Of a DNA stretch of 64,000 nt, positions 24,816-33,763 are shown in pieces. The notes under the pieces were generated by a model. That model had not been told where the DNA came from, ran no database searches, and saw only the letters and a program-made list of their open reading frames with translations. Position 1 is the first letter of the stretch; each line of letters starts with the position of its first letter. The position numbers and the translations under genes are program-made. Source of the stretch: SZUA-35 sp964351995 (GTDB lineage Bacteria > Actinomycetota > Acidimicrobiia > Acidimicrobiales > SZUA-35); the NCBI GenBank assembly GCA_964351995.1, contig CAYGQE010000006.1, positions 86,511-150,510 of the forward strand. Direction: 5' to 3'.

Positions 24816-25741
24816 TGGGGAACGCTCCACCGCCACCGCCGTCGGGAGCGCCCGCACCCGGCCCGCCGCCACCGACGCCGGCGATCGTCGAGCACCCGCC
24901 GTTGCTGCTCATCTCTGATTGGCTGACCGATACGACGAGGACACTTGTCAAGGGGTTTGGCGACTTCTTCGCTGTTCTCACGGTGCTAGCGATCATCAGC
25001 ACCGCACTGAGTGCGCCGCTGCTTTGGATCAGTTCCGCTGATGCTGTTCTGACTCGCGACGACGACAACCTCTTCAACGGCATCGAAGGCATGACGGGAA
25101 CGCACGGACTCATGGTTGCTGGTGGCTTGCTCATCTCAGCTGTTGGTCAGGTTCTGCTCTTCACCGCCGCCACCAATCACATCGATCGTTTGCGCTCCGG
25201 TGACTCGCCTCGCTGGCAGGAGACGTTGGGCGCACTCGTTGCCCGAGGGCCTCGTGTCGTCGGCGTCGTGGCGCAGGTGGTGTTCGTTGCGTTCGTGATT
25301 CTGTTGATCAGTGGTGTGCTCGGCGGCATCGGCCTTGGCGGAATTGCGATCGCCATTGCGTTCGCTTTGATCGTGCTGCTTTGGGTGCGGGCGGCTGTTG
25401 CGTCGACCCATGCTGCGCTTGGCGGGGCCGGAGGGAGTCTTCGCCACAGTCTTGCCTGGACGAAGGGACTGACCCTTCCGCTTCTGGGCCGACACATCGT
25501 CTTGGTGACGATTTGCGTCGGTTTGCTGTTGATTGGTTCAATCGTGTCCGCCCCCTTTCAGAGCTTGTCCGGGGCGGCGGCGTCGACCGAGGGCGACCTG
25601 GTTCTCCGCGACGTCATCGGGAGCAGCCTTTCTGCCTTTGTCGCAGTGCAGTTCATCAACGCTCTCGTCTCCGGGTTCATCGCAGCGTTGTGGGCGGCCG
25701 CCATGCTCTCGCTTTATCGAGGCGAAGCCGCTGAGCGCTAG
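24815..25741 (+). CDS. Polytopic membrane protein, unknown function
   Basis: 308 residues from ATG 24815, sharing one base with the stop of the EEP gene; a TTG at 24812 is in frame. A Pro-rich cytoplasmic head (PPPPPSGAPAPGPPPPTP) is followed by about six hydrophobic helices. Between them lie short loops with DSPRWQETLGALVARGPRVV and GGSLRHSLAWTKG. This layout resembles the GPDPase-associated membrane domain and DUF7544/DUF7847-like actinobacterial membrane proteins, but I cannot assign a family firmly. Co-transcription with the EEP hydrolase suggests a linked function. Confidence 0.7.
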   Translation: MGNAPPPPPSGAPAPGPPPPTPAIVEHPPLLLISDWLTDTTRTLVKGFGDFFAVLTVLAIISTALSAPLLWISSADAVLTRDDDNLFNGIEGMTGTHGLMVAGGLLISAVGQVLLFTAATNHIDRLRSGDSPRWQETLGALVARGPRVVGVVAQVVFVAFVILLISGVLGGIGLGGIAIAIAFALIVLLWVRAAVASTHAALGGAGGSLRHSLAWTKGLTLPLLGRHIVLVTICVGLLLIGSIVSAPFQSLSGAAASTEGDLVLRDVIGSSLSAFVAVQFINALVSGFIAALWAAAMLSLYRGEAAER

Positions 25742-25742
25742 A

Positions 25743-25748
25743 TAGTGT
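25743..25748 (+). promoter_or_regulatory. -10 box of the HelD-like gene (TAGTGT)
   Basis: TAGTGT with 7 bases to ATG 25756; leaderless pattern. Confidence 0.45.
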
Positions 25749-25755
25749 CGCCCGG

Positions 25756-27795
25756 ATGGCGGGGGACACCGGAGTCGACCAACAGCAACTCGATCAGGGG
25801 CAGCTGGATCGTGCCGCATCGTGCCTCGAGGCAATGAGCAATCGGGCAACCAAGATCCACGAGGCTGCACAGACGCGAGCCGAGCAGGAGAAGAGCGTCG
25901 ATGCTCGGATCGCAGCAGCCAAGATGGAAGAGCGTCGCGCTGCGATCGATGCCGGCAGCGGACCGTTGTGTTTTGGCCGGATCGATGAAGACGGTCCAAG
26001 TCGCAGCCAACGTGACACCTGGTATGTCGGGCGTCGCCACATCGAGGACGCCGAGGGGAACCCCGTCGTCGTCGACTGGCGGGCACCGGTGTCAGCGCCG
26101 TTCTATCGAGCCACTTCGGTCGACCCCTGCGGTCTGGTCAGGCGTCGACGCTTCAGTATCGATGAGGGCCACATCACCAACGTGTTCGACGAGGATCTCA
26201 CCGACCCGGACGGAGCGAGTGGCGGCCTGCCCGATCCGCTGCTCGCTGAACTCGATCGTGGACGCTCGGGGCAGATGCGAGACATCGTGGCCACCATCGC
26301 CGGCGAGCAGGACGAGGTGATCCGCTCCGGCATCAATGAGCTGCTGATCGTGCAGGGAGGTCCGGGAACGGGCAAGACCGCCGTTGGCCTGCACCGTGCC
26401 GCGTATCTGCTGTTTGCCCACCGGGATCACTTCGCTGACCATCAAGTGCTGGTGATCGGGCCGAACCCGGTCTTCCTCCGCTACATCGCTGAAGTGCTGC
26501 CGTCGCTTGGCGAGCGGTCGGTGGCGCAAACCACGGTCACTGGGTTGTTGGTAGCGAAGTATCGAGTGCGGTCTGAAGACCCAGCAACCGTCGTGCAGCT
26601 CAAGAGCGACGAGCGGATGGCCGAGGTCATTCGTCATTCGATGCGGCGCCGGATCGTTGCTCCCGTCGATGGTCTCGAACTGCGTTCGGGCGTGTCGAAG
26701 GTGCGGTTCGATCGTGACGCCGTCGATCAAATGATGCAGCGTGCGCTCGACCGCAATCTCGCCTTGAACACGGCGAGGGACGTGTTCCGCAGCATCGTGT
26801 TGCAGGAGGCCTGGCGGCAGTTCGAAGCCCGACCGGGATCAGATCCCGGTCACCAGCCGGCATTTGTTGCAGCGATTCGTTCTGATCCCGGGTTCAAGAA
26901 GGACGTCGACCGGATGTGGCCAGCGTTCTCTCCGCCGGCGGTGATTCGAGAACTGTTGGGCTCCAAGACCAAACGCCGGGCTGCCGCTGACAGCCTCCTC
27001 GACCCAGCCGAACAAGCCTTGTTGCATCGGCCGTCGGCAAAGAAGGCCAACGAGGAACTCTGGTCGGCCGCTGATCTACCGCTGTTGGATGAGGCAACTG
27101 ATCTTGCCGTCGGCGTACTGCCGGCGTACGGCCATGTCGTGGTCGATGAGGCGCAAGACCACGGGGCCATGGCATTGCGAATGCTTGGGCGCCGAGCGAA
27201 GAACCACTCGATGACGGTGCTCGGCGACCTCGCACAAGCAACTGCTCCCGGGGCAATCGAAGCATGGGACGAAGCAGCTCGCCATCTGTGCGGTGATCCC
27301 GACGGAGCGGTCGTGCGAGAACTCACCGTTGGCTACCGCGTGCCGGCTGCCATTCTCGATGTGGCCAACCAGCTCCTTCGTGAGGCGGCGCCCTCGGTGA
27401 CGCCCGCTCGGTCCATCCGGCCCGGTGGCGAGCCCCCGAGTCACTTCGATTTCAGCGACGACGAACAGATGGTCGCCGCGGTCGGCGACGCCATTGCGGC
27501 AACGACAGATCAACAGGGGCGAGCCTCGATTGCCGTGATCGCGCCTGTATCCCACCATGATCTGTTGCTCGCAGAAGTCCCTGGTCTGGTCCGCTTCGGA
27601 ACGGGAACAGCGGTGAACTTGCCTGGTACCGAAGCCATTGCTCTGCTTGATCCAGATCAGGCCAAAGGGCTCGAGTTCGACGCCGTCGTTGTGGTCGACC
27701 CTCCAGCGATCCGTTCGGCCCCGAACGGATCGCGGCAGCTCTACGTGGCCATGACGCGAGCGGTGCAGACTCTCGCCATGGTCGAACCAACCTGA
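25756..27795 (+). CDS. helD: HelD-type UvrD/PcrA-like ATPase (RNA polymerase recycling)
   Basis: 679 residues. It opens with a charged coiled-coil arm (about 10-65), the part that inserts into RNA polymerase in HelD proteins. WRAPVSAPFYRA is a HelD-characteristic segment. The Walker A motif is GGPGTGKTAVGLHRAAYLLF at 201-220. Later come VVVDEAQDHG (Walker B), VLGDLAQAT (motif III), ELTVGYRVP (motif IV), QAKGLEFDAVVVVDP (motif V) and LYVAMTRAVQTLAMV (motif VI). HelD dissociates stalled RNA polymerase from DNA. Length is within the actinobacterial range. It ends at a shared bidirectional terminator. Confidence 0.9.
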   Translation: MAGDTGVDQQQLDQGQLDRAASCLEAMSNRATKIHEAAQTRAEQEKSVDARIAAAKMEERRAAIDAGSGPLCFGRIDEDGPSRSQRDTWYVGRRHIEDAEGNPVVVDWRAPVSAPFYRATSVDPCGLVRRRRFSIDEGHITNVFDEDLTDPDGASGGLPDPLLAELDRGRSGQMRDIVATIAGEQDEVIRSGINELLIVQGGPGTGKTAVGLHRAAYLLFAHRDHFADHQVLVIGPNPVFLRYIAEVLPSLGERSVAQTTVTGLLVAKYRVRSEDPATVVQLKSDERMAEVIRHSMRRRIVAPVDGLELRSGVSKVRFDRDAVDQMMQRALDRNLALNTARDVFRSIVLQEAWRQFEARPGSDPGHQPAFVAAIRSDPGFKKDVDRMWPAFSPPAVIRELLGSKTKRRAAADSLLDPAEQALLHRPSAKKANEELWSAADLPLLDEATDLAVGVLPAYGHVVVDEAQDHGAMALRMLGRRAKNHSMTVLGDLAQATAPGAIEAWDEAARHLCGDPDGAVVRELTVGYRVPAAILDVANQLLREAAPSVTPARSIRPGGEPPSHFDFSDDEQMVAAVGDAIAATTDQQGRASIAVIAPVSHHDLLLAEVPGLVRFGTGTAVNLPGTEAIALLDPDQAKGLEFDAVVVVDPPAIRSAPNGSRQLYVAMTRAVQTLAMVEPT

Positions 27796-27805
27796 CCGAA
27801 CAACG

Positions 27806-27859
27806 CTCGTTCTCGTACTCAACAGGCCCAGAAGTGGGAATTCTGAGTACCAGAACGAG
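27806..27859. terminator. Bidirectional terminator between helD and the topoisomerase B gene
   Basis: CTCGTTCTCGTACTCA (27806-27821) and TGAGTACCAGAACGAG (27844-27859) pair with one mismatch around a 22-base loop. Outer CGAAC/GTTCG and CTGACC/GGTCAG extend the stem. It lies between two convergent genes and can serve both. Confidence 0.75.
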
Positions 27860-27871
27860 TTCGGGGGTTGG

Positions 27872-29893
27872 TCAGACGTCGAGGGCTTCGGAGTCAATGA
27901 GCGTGCTGTTGTTGACGATGTAGTCGCGACGGGTGGCGACGTCGCTACCCATCAGCACCTCGAAGAGCTTTGCTGCTTCGATGGCGTGCTCGGCATCAGC
28001 CATGGTGAGTCGCTTGAGCACACGAGTGCTGGGGTCGAGCGTGGTGTCCCGGAGCTCGTTGACGTTCATCTCGCCGAGCCCCTTGAATCGCTGCCATCGT
28101 TTCTCGGCCGAGAAGCCGTGCTCGGCGTGGAGCTGTTCCCGTTGCTCATCGCTGTAGGCGTAAATCTGCTCACCCCGGTGCTTCACCGCAAACAGCGGTG
28201 GCTGTGCGGCGTAGACCATGCCCGCCTCGAGCAACGGCCGCATCTGGTGGAAGAGCAACGTGAGGAGCAAACAGCGAATGTGCGAACCATCGACGTCGGC
28301 GTCGCACAGGATGATGATGCGGCCGTATCGACACGATGCGAGATCGAAGTCTTTGCCGGAGCCGGCACCGATCGAGGTGATCAGGGCTTGGGCCTCGGCG
28401 TTGTCGACAACTTGTTTCAGCGTGGCCTTGCCGGCGTTGACGACCTTGCCCCGCAGCGGAAGCACCGCCATCATCTCGGAGTTGCGACCCTGCTTGGCCG
28501 GGCCGGCAGCGGAGTTTCCTTCCACGATGAGAAGCTCGGAATCGGGCCCATGCAAGCGGCAGTCGGCCAGCTTGTCCGGCATGCCATTGGAGGAAAGGCT
28601 CGATGCCTTCCGGCGCGCTTCAAGCTGCTGCTTCGACAGCACACGGTTCAAAATGGCCTGCGCCATCTTGTCTCGCATGGCGTTGACCTGGTTCTTTTTG
28701 CCGCCGCCATCGATCCAGTTGGCCAACCCGGCTCGGGTGGCTTCGTTCACGATCTTCTGGATCGAGGGTGTGCCGAGCTCTTGCTTGGTCTGGCCCTTGA
28801 ACTGCGGCTCGGCGAACGTGACCTTGACCGCAGCTACGAGGCCCTCTTGAGCATCGCTGGGTAGTGCTTTGTCGTTGCCGTCCTTGGCGAGCTTCTTGAG
28901 CTTCTTCATGTCGGCAAGCAGGTGCTCGTTGGCGATCTTGGTGAGCGCTCGCTCGAATCCTTGGACGTGAGTGCCACCTTCAGAGGTGGGGATCGTGTTG
29001 ACGAAGCTGACGATGGTCGAGTCGAACCCCTTGACCCATCGAGCCGCAATGTCGACCGAACACGGTCGAGCGACGGTGGTCATCTTGCCATCGACGGGCA
29101 CTCGCTCTTCGAAGCTGTCCTCGGCCCGGATGGTGATGATGTCGGTGACGTTCTCACCGACCGACAGGTAGTCGACGTAATCGGACAGGCCGCCGGCAGC
29201 CACGAACTCTTCAGGCTCGCGGCCAGGGCCGCGCTTGTCGGTCAGCTTGATGTGCAGACCGGGAACCAAGAAGCAGACACGGGCAACATGGTCGCGAATG
29301 CGGTCGTACTCGATGCGGGCGTCGGGATCGAAGATGTCGAGATCTGGCCAGTAGCGGACTCGGGTGCCGGTGCGTGACGGCGGAATCGACTTGACCTTGG
29401 TCAACTTCGAGCCGGGCTTGAACGTACCATTTTTCAGGTAGTTGCCAGGCAGTCGCTCGTTGAACACCAGACGCCAGGTGGCGCCGTCACGGTCGACTTC
29501 GGCGACGACCTTGGACGCCAATGCGTTGACCACCGAAGCGCCGACACCGTGCAGGCCTCCCGAGGCGCTGTAGGCGCCAGAGCCGAACTTGCCGCCGGCA
29601 TGGAGTTCTGTGAAGACGACTTCGAGCGCCGTGCGACCATCTGGCTTCTTGCCGACAGGGATGCCGCGACCGTCGTCGGACACCTCGACCGAACCGTCCT
29701 TGTGGAGCGTGACTTCGATGTGGGAGGCAAAGCCAGCGGCCGCCTCGTCGACGGAGTTGTCGATGATCTCCCACACAAGGTGGTGGAGGCCATCGTTGCC
29801 GGTGCCGCCGATGTACATACCTGGCCGCTTGCGGACCGCGTCGAGGCCCTCGAGGACCTGGATCTTTGATGCGTCGTACTGGTCTTTTGCCAT
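27872..29893 (-). CDS. Type IIA DNA topoisomerase B subunit (ParE/GyrB family)
   Basis: 673 residues. The GHKL ATPase part has EIIDNSVDEA (Glu42, Asn46), VSDDGRGIPV and GGLHGVGASVVNALA. The transducer domain has QTKQELGT, with the active-site lysine in that position. The TOPRIM domain has LLIVEGNSAAGPAKQGRN and ILCDADVDGSHIRCLLL (metal Asp pair). The usual EGDSAGGSA reads EGNSAAGPA here. Its partner A subunit is encoded 56 bases upstream. The pair looks like a second, ParE/ParC-type enzyme, because the organism should also carry gyrBA near its origin; this is inference. It works in chromosome decatenation or supercoil relaxation. Confidence 0.9.
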   Translation of the reverse strand: MAKDQYDASKIQVLEGLDAVRKRPGMYIGGTGNDGLHHLVWEIIDNSVDEAAAGFASHIEVTLHKDGSVEVSDDGRGIPVGKKPDGRTALEVVFTELHAGGKFGSGAYSASGGLHGVGASVVNALASKVVAEVDRDGATWRLVFNERLPGNYLKNGTFKPGSKLTKVKSIPPSRTGTRVRYWPDLDIFDPDARIEYDRIRDHVARVCFLVPGLHIKLTDKRGPGREPEEFVAAGGLSDYVDYLSVGENVTDIITIRAEDSFEERVPVDGKMTTVARPCSVDIAARWVKGFDSTIVSFVNTIPTSEGGTHVQGFERALTKIANEHLLADMKKLKKLAKDGNDKALPSDAQEGLVAAVKVTFAEPQFKGQTKQELGTPSIQKIVNEATRAGLANWIDGGGKKNQVNAMRDKMAQAILNRVLSKQQLEARRKASSLSSNGMPDKLADCRLHGPDSELLIVEGNSAAGPAKQGRNSEMMAVLPLRGKVVNAGKATLKQVVDNAEAQALITSIGAGSGKDFDLASCRYGRIIILCDADVDGSHIRCLLLTLLFHQMRPLLEAGMVYAAQPPLFAVKHRGEQIYAYSDEQREQLHAEHGFSAEKRWQRFKGLGEMNVNELRDTTLDPSTRVLKRLTMADAEHAIEAAKLFEVLMGSDVATRRDYIVNNSTLIDSEALDV

Positions 29894-29949
29894 GGGGGAG
29901 AAAGGTGCTGCGTTCGTGTTCGGCGGGCGGTGGTGTTGCTGGGCGCGGG

Positions 29950-32385
29950 CTACCAGCGAAGCGAGCCAATGGCGAGGATACGCCTTGGGGCTGAGCTGCT
30001 CGGGCCATCCCGTCGAGTTGGGCGAATGGCCACAGGCTCGGGGGTGTTGTCGTGCTTGGTTGGGGCGTCGGGCTGGCCGACGAGGGCAACGATGCGTTCG
30101 GGATTGCCGATCCAGGCAAAGTCGAGACGGCTCTCGTCTTTGAACTTGGTGATGCGAACACCGCCGGCGCCACGACCCTTGCTGGGCACCTCGGCGGCGT
30201 CGGTCGACTTGACCGTGCCGAGGTCGGTGACGGTGATGATCACGGTGTCGCCGGTGATGGGACCGGCGGCCAACACCCTGGCGTTGCCCTTCACACCAAC
30301 GCCTGCGACACCCTTGGCGGCAGCGCCCTGCACGCTGATGCCTTCGGCGGGTGTGCGGAGGGCCTGAGCGTCGTTGGTGATGAACACGACGTCGAGGGAC
30401 GGGTTGATCAGCTTGGCGGATACTACGGTGTCACGGTCGGCCAGCTTCATGATTGGCTTGCCATCGCTGACTTCGGTCAGCACCGAGCGCTCGATTCGCT
30501 TGGCTGCGCCACCTGCAGTGGCCACGAGTAGTTGGTCGCTCGAATCGTCGGCGGATGCACTGACGATGGCGATGATGTTCTCGCCTCGCTCGGCTCCGAA
30601 CGTCTCGGATGCATCGCGGCCTCGGCTACGGCCGCCGACTTCGGCCAGATCGAGCGCTCGGCGACGCAGCAATCGGCCCTTGTCTGTGATGGCCAACACG
30701 TCGCTGGCCAGGCTTCCAACGGCAACGGTATCGATGACGTCGTGGCGGCCTGGGGTGTAACTCCGGGAGGTGCCGAGTGGCTCACGGCCGACGACACCGG
30801 AGGCCGAGAGGCTGATGAGGCAGGGCTCGTCGGCGGTGGCGAGATCGATCTCGGGAGCGGCTTCGTTGAGCGTCTTGATCTCGTCCGGGGAGATGATGCG
30901 GGTGCGACGAGGCGTCGGGTACTCCTTGACCAACTCGCCGAGTTCGCGAATGACGATGGTCCGGCGCCGCTGCTCCGACGCAAGAATCTTCTCGAGATCG
31001 TCAATCTCTTCGAGCAGCAGTGTTCGCTCCTCGACGAGGTCGGTGTAGGCAAGTGCGGTCAGGCGACGGAGTCGCAGTTCGAGAATTGCTTCGGCCTGGA
31101 TCTCGCTGAGGCTGAGGGCTTCCATCAAGCCGGTGCGAGCGGCTTCGGAGTTGGCAGCGTTGCGAATGATCGACACGACGAGGTCGATGTTGTCGATGGC
31201 GATCAGGTAGCCCTCGACCCTGTGCAGACGTTCTTGCCGCTGACGGAGCCGGTACTCGGATCGTTTCACGACCATGTCGAGGCGGTGGTCGATGTAGTAC
31301 TGGCAGAGGTCGTAGAGGCCGAGGGTGGTGGGCACGCCATCGACGAGGACGACGTTGTTGATGCCGAAGGTCTCTTCGAGCGGTGTGAGTCGGTAGAGCT
31401 TCTGGAGAAGTACCGCCGGGTCGACGCCGGTCTTGCATTCGATCACCAGGCGCAAGCCAGAGTTGTGATCCGACAGGTTCTTCATGTCGGAGATCCCTGA
31501 GACCTTGCCGGCGATCACCAACTCCTTGACCTTGGCCATGACCCGCTCGACACCGATCATGTAGGGCAGTTCGGTGATGACGATGCCCTTGCGTGCTCGG
31601 GTGATGTCGACGATCTCGGCAGTGGCCCGGAGACGAACCGAACCTCGACCGTGTTCGTACGCATCGTTGATGCCATCGTCGATCATGGTGCCGCCGCTCG
31701 GGAAGTCGGGGCCGGGCACGAGCTCACGCAGTTGCTCGAGTGTGGGCTTCGGTCGACGTTGACTCATCACGAGCTTGATGGCTTCGTAGATCTCGCCGAG
31801 GTTGTGCGGAGCCATGTTGGTGGCCATGCCGACGGCGATGCCCGTGGTGCCGTTGACCAACAGGTTTGGCAGCAGTGCAGGGAGGTATTGCGGCTCGACG
31901 TTCTCGCCGTCGTAGGTCGGGCGGAATTCGACGGTCTCTTCGTCGATCTCGGCCAGCAGGTGCAGTGCGGCGTCGCTGAGCCGGGCCTCGGTGTAACGCA
32001 TCGCAGCTGGGGGGTCATCGAGGCTGCCGAAGTTGCCTTGGGGGTGGATCAGCGTGATCGACCGGGCGAAGTCTTGGCCCATGCGGACCAGGGTGTCGTA
32101 GATCGCACTGTCGCCGTGGGGATGGAACTTGCCCATGACCTCGCCGACGACGCCGGCGCACTTGCGGTGGGGGCGGTCGGGAAAGAGGCGCATCTCGCGC
32201 ATGGCGAACAAAATGCGCCGCTGAACGGGCTTGAGGCCGTCACGCACGTCAGGGATGGCACGCGAGGTGATGACAGACAGCGAGTACGCGAGAAACGACT
32301 CGCCGAGCTCTTCAGAGACCGGGACGTCGATGACTTCTCGAGCAAAGGGCAGCAATTCACCCTGTGATGACATGGTTCGTTCCAT
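29950..32385 (-). CDS. Type IIA DNA topoisomerase A subunit (ParC/GyrA family)
   Basis: 811 residues if ATG 32385 is used; ATG 32373 is equally possible. The breakage-reunion domain has FHPHGDSAIYDTLVRMGQ (the quinolone-resistance region, with sensitive Ser and Asp present) and the active-site tyrosine in AAMRYTEARLS (Tyr131). The tower and coiled-coil gate follow (LSEIQAEAILELRLRRLTALA). The C-terminal beta-pinwheel is present, but no canonical GyrA box (QRRGGKG) is seen, favouring a topoisomerase IV-like enzyme. It is transcribed ahead of the B subunit. Four tandem 18-base repeats lie directly at its 5' end. Confidence 0.9.
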   Translation of the reverse strand: MERTMSSQGELLPFAREVIDVPVSEELGESFLAYSLSVITSRAIPDVRDGLKPVQRRILFAMREMRLFPDRPHRKCAGVVGEVMGKFHPHGDSAIYDTLVRMGQDFARSITLIHPQGNFGSLDDPPAAMRYTEARLSDAALHLLAEIDEETVEFRPTYDGENVEPQYLPALLPNLLVNGTTGIAVGMATNMAPHNLGEIYEAIKLVMSQRRPKPTLEQLRELVPGPDFPSGGTMIDDGINDAYEHGRGSVRLRATAEIVDITRARKGIVITELPYMIGVERVMAKVKELVIAGKVSGISDMKNLSDHNSGLRLVIECKTGVDPAVLLQKLYRLTPLEETFGINNVVLVDGVPTTLGLYDLCQYYIDHRLDMVVKRSEYRLRQRQERLHRVEGYLIAIDNIDLVVSIIRNAANSEAARTGLMEALSLSEIQAEAILELRLRRLTALAYTDLVEERTLLLEEIDDLEKILASEQRRRTIVIRELGELVKEYPTPRRTRIISPDEIKTLNEAAPEIDLATADEPCLISLSASGVVGREPLGTSRSYTPGRHDVIDTVAVGSLASDVLAITDKGRLLRRRALDLAEVGGRSRGRDASETFGAERGENIIAIVSASADDSSDQLLVATAGGAAKRIERSVLTEVSDGKPIMKLADRDTVVSAKLINPSLDVVFITNDAQALRTPAEGISVQGAAAKGVAGVGVKGNARVLAAGPITGDTVIITVTDLGTVKSTDAAEVPSKGRGAGGVRITKFKDESRLDFAWIGNPERIVALVGQPDAPTKHDNTPEPVAIRPTRRDGPSSSAPRRILAIGSLRW

Positions 32386-32388
32386 TTC

Positions 32389-32460
32389 TTCCGGCTGGCC
32401 GAGATCTTCTGGCTGGCCGAGTGCTTCACGTTGGCAGAGTGCTTCACGTTGGCAGAGTGA
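32389..32460. repeat. Four tandem 18-base repeats upstream of the topoisomerase A gene
   Basis: Four 18-base units begin at 32389, 32407, 32425 and 32443. The first two read TTC-YGGCTGGCCGAG-NNN, and the last two are TTCACGTTGGCAGAGTG plus C or A. They fill almost the whole space between the gene start and the stop of the upstream CarH-like gene, so they lie in its leader or promoter. The first unit supplies the GGAAGAA purine tract next to the start. Confidence 0.75.
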
Positions 32461-32487
32461 TACTAGCCAGCTCCGAACGTCTGTTCG

Positions 32488-33333
32488 TCACGCCGGGCGG
32501 GTGTGTGATGGTGCGAGCTTGTCGAATTGGTCGAGCAGACCTTCGACATCTGGCGCCCAGATGGTGGCACCGGCAGCCTCGGCTTCCACCCGGCCGGGCA
32601 CGCCTGCCCCGCCGAGTGCAACGTGAGCGTTTGGTCGGCGAGCACGAATCGCCGTGATGGTGTCCTTGGCCTGAGCGAGACTCGCACTGGTGGTCGAAGA
32701 GATGACGACACCGATGAACGGGCGGTCAGCCGAGCCCATGTCCATCACTTCGAGGAATGACTCGGCAGGAGTGTCGGCCCCGAGGTCTGTGACCTCGAAG
32801 TGGCGGCCCCGGAGGAGGTCGGCGATGATCGCGGTCGTCAGCGCGTGGGCGTCACCGGAGACCAAGCCGACCACGATGTGGCCGCGGCCAGTACCGCGGC
32901 GATGAAAACGAGGTCCGAGTCGGGCCGTGATCCGAGACGCAATGGTGGTCGCCTGGTGTTCGTCGAACACTTCGATCTCGTTGTTGGCCCACCGTTGACC
33001 GATCGAGCGCATGGCAGGGATGAGCATCCGGAGGTGGATCTCGGCTGGCTCGGCACCGGACGTCAGCGCTTGGGAGACAACGGCCCAGGCGCCAGGCTCG
33101 TCAGCAACGAGGAGTCGGTCTTCGAGCTGCGCAGCGGCTCGAGTGCGTACGCCCTCGCTGGGCTTTGAGTCGTTGCCGTTGGCAAGTGCTTCGATGTCTG
33201 CCGAGTCGACAAACCATTGACCGCCTTCTTTGGTGGCCGCCAAGCGCCCCGTTCGCACATAGCGGTACACGGTCATGTAGTGCAGTCCGAGGTTCTCGGC
33301 TGCAGCCCGAAGGCTGATCGAATCCGCCGGCAT
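32488..33333 (-). CDS. CarH/LitR-like B12-binding transcription regulator (paralog 2)
   Basis: 281 residues from ATG 33333. The helix-turn-helix ISLRAAAENLGLHYMTVYRYVRTG closely follows paralog 1 at 23859. The Wx9EH motif is complete (Trp115, Glu125, His126). His163 in LVSGDAHALTT stands 37 residues further on, as the lower cobalamin ligand. It is probably a light- or B12-responsive repressor. Its neighbour is the topoisomerase pair downstream on the same strand. A DNA-photolyase or carotenoid gene, the usual CarH targets, is not present in the window. Confidence 0.85.
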   Translation of the reverse strand: MPADSISLRAAAENLGLHYMTVYRYVRTGRLAATKEGGQWFVDSADIEALANGNDSKPSEGVRTRAAAQLEDRLLVADEPGAWAVVSQALTSGAEPAEIHLRMLIPAMRSIGQRWANNEIEVFDEHQATTIASRITARLGPRFHRRGTGRGHIVVGLVSGDAHALTTAIIADLLRGRHFEVTDLGADTPAESFLEVMDMGSADRPFIGVVISSTTSASLAQAKDTITAIRARRPNAHVALGGAGVPGRVEAEAAGATIWAPDVEGLLDQFDKLAPSHTRPA

Positions 33334-33373
33334 CAGGGGATGATCTCATACTGGCGACGCATGCTGTGGGATT

Positions 33374-33400
33374 CACCGGGAAGGATTCATGAGCCCGGTG
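33374..33400. terminator. CACCGGG/CCCGGTG hairpin
   Basis: Seven-base arms at 33374-33380 and 33394-33400 with a 13-base loop lie after the stop of the small minus-strand gene and before the CarH-like gene. No T-tract follows, so termination is uncertain. Confidence 0.4.
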
Positions 33401-33418
33401 GGCCCGTCGTCGAAGGGA

Positions 33419-33655
33419 TCAGCGGCGACGGCGACGACGGTGGGCGTCAATCTTGCGCGCTGACTTGATGACACCCTCGAGGCGCTCGGTGAGTTCGGCC
33501 GGCTCTTCTCGGGCTTCGGTATCGAGTTCAGGAGCCAAGGCTTCGAGGATGGCGCTGACGCTCACGCCCTGTTCGGCGGCGAATCCGTGCCACTGATCGT
33601 GGGCGTCATCGCTGACATAGGCATGCAGGGCCTTGCGGCCATTGTCTTGAGACAT
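33419..33655 (-). CDS. Small ribbon-helix-helix-like DNA-binding protein
   Basis: 78 residues. KALHAYVSDDAHDQWHGFAAEQGVS followed by VSAILEALAPEL (written in parts) has the beta-strand, helix, turn, helix layout of Arc/CopG-type proteins. The tail is highly basic (KIDAHRRRRRR), which would favour nucleic-acid binding. No toxin partner is adjacent, so an antitoxin role is not supported. The upstream region carries a weak purine-rich site. Family assignment is tentative. Confidence 0.55.
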   Translation of the reverse strand: MSQDNGRKALHAYVSDDAHDQWHGFAAEQGVSVSAILEALAPELDTEAREEPAELTERLEGVIKSARKIDAHRRRRRR

Positions 33656-33763
33656 GGTGTCGTTCTCTCTGTTCGCATCCTTGCGGATATCACTCTTCGC
33701 GGCGGTGCCAATACTTCCGGCGTCATGTTTGTATCACGATCTTGCACCGGAGCGTTGCAACTC

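Noticed and set aside
33377..33655. Toxin-antitoxin pair for the small ribbon-helix-helix-like gene
   Set aside because: No toxin-like partner is adjacent; the neighbours are a CarH-like gene and a glutaredoxin.
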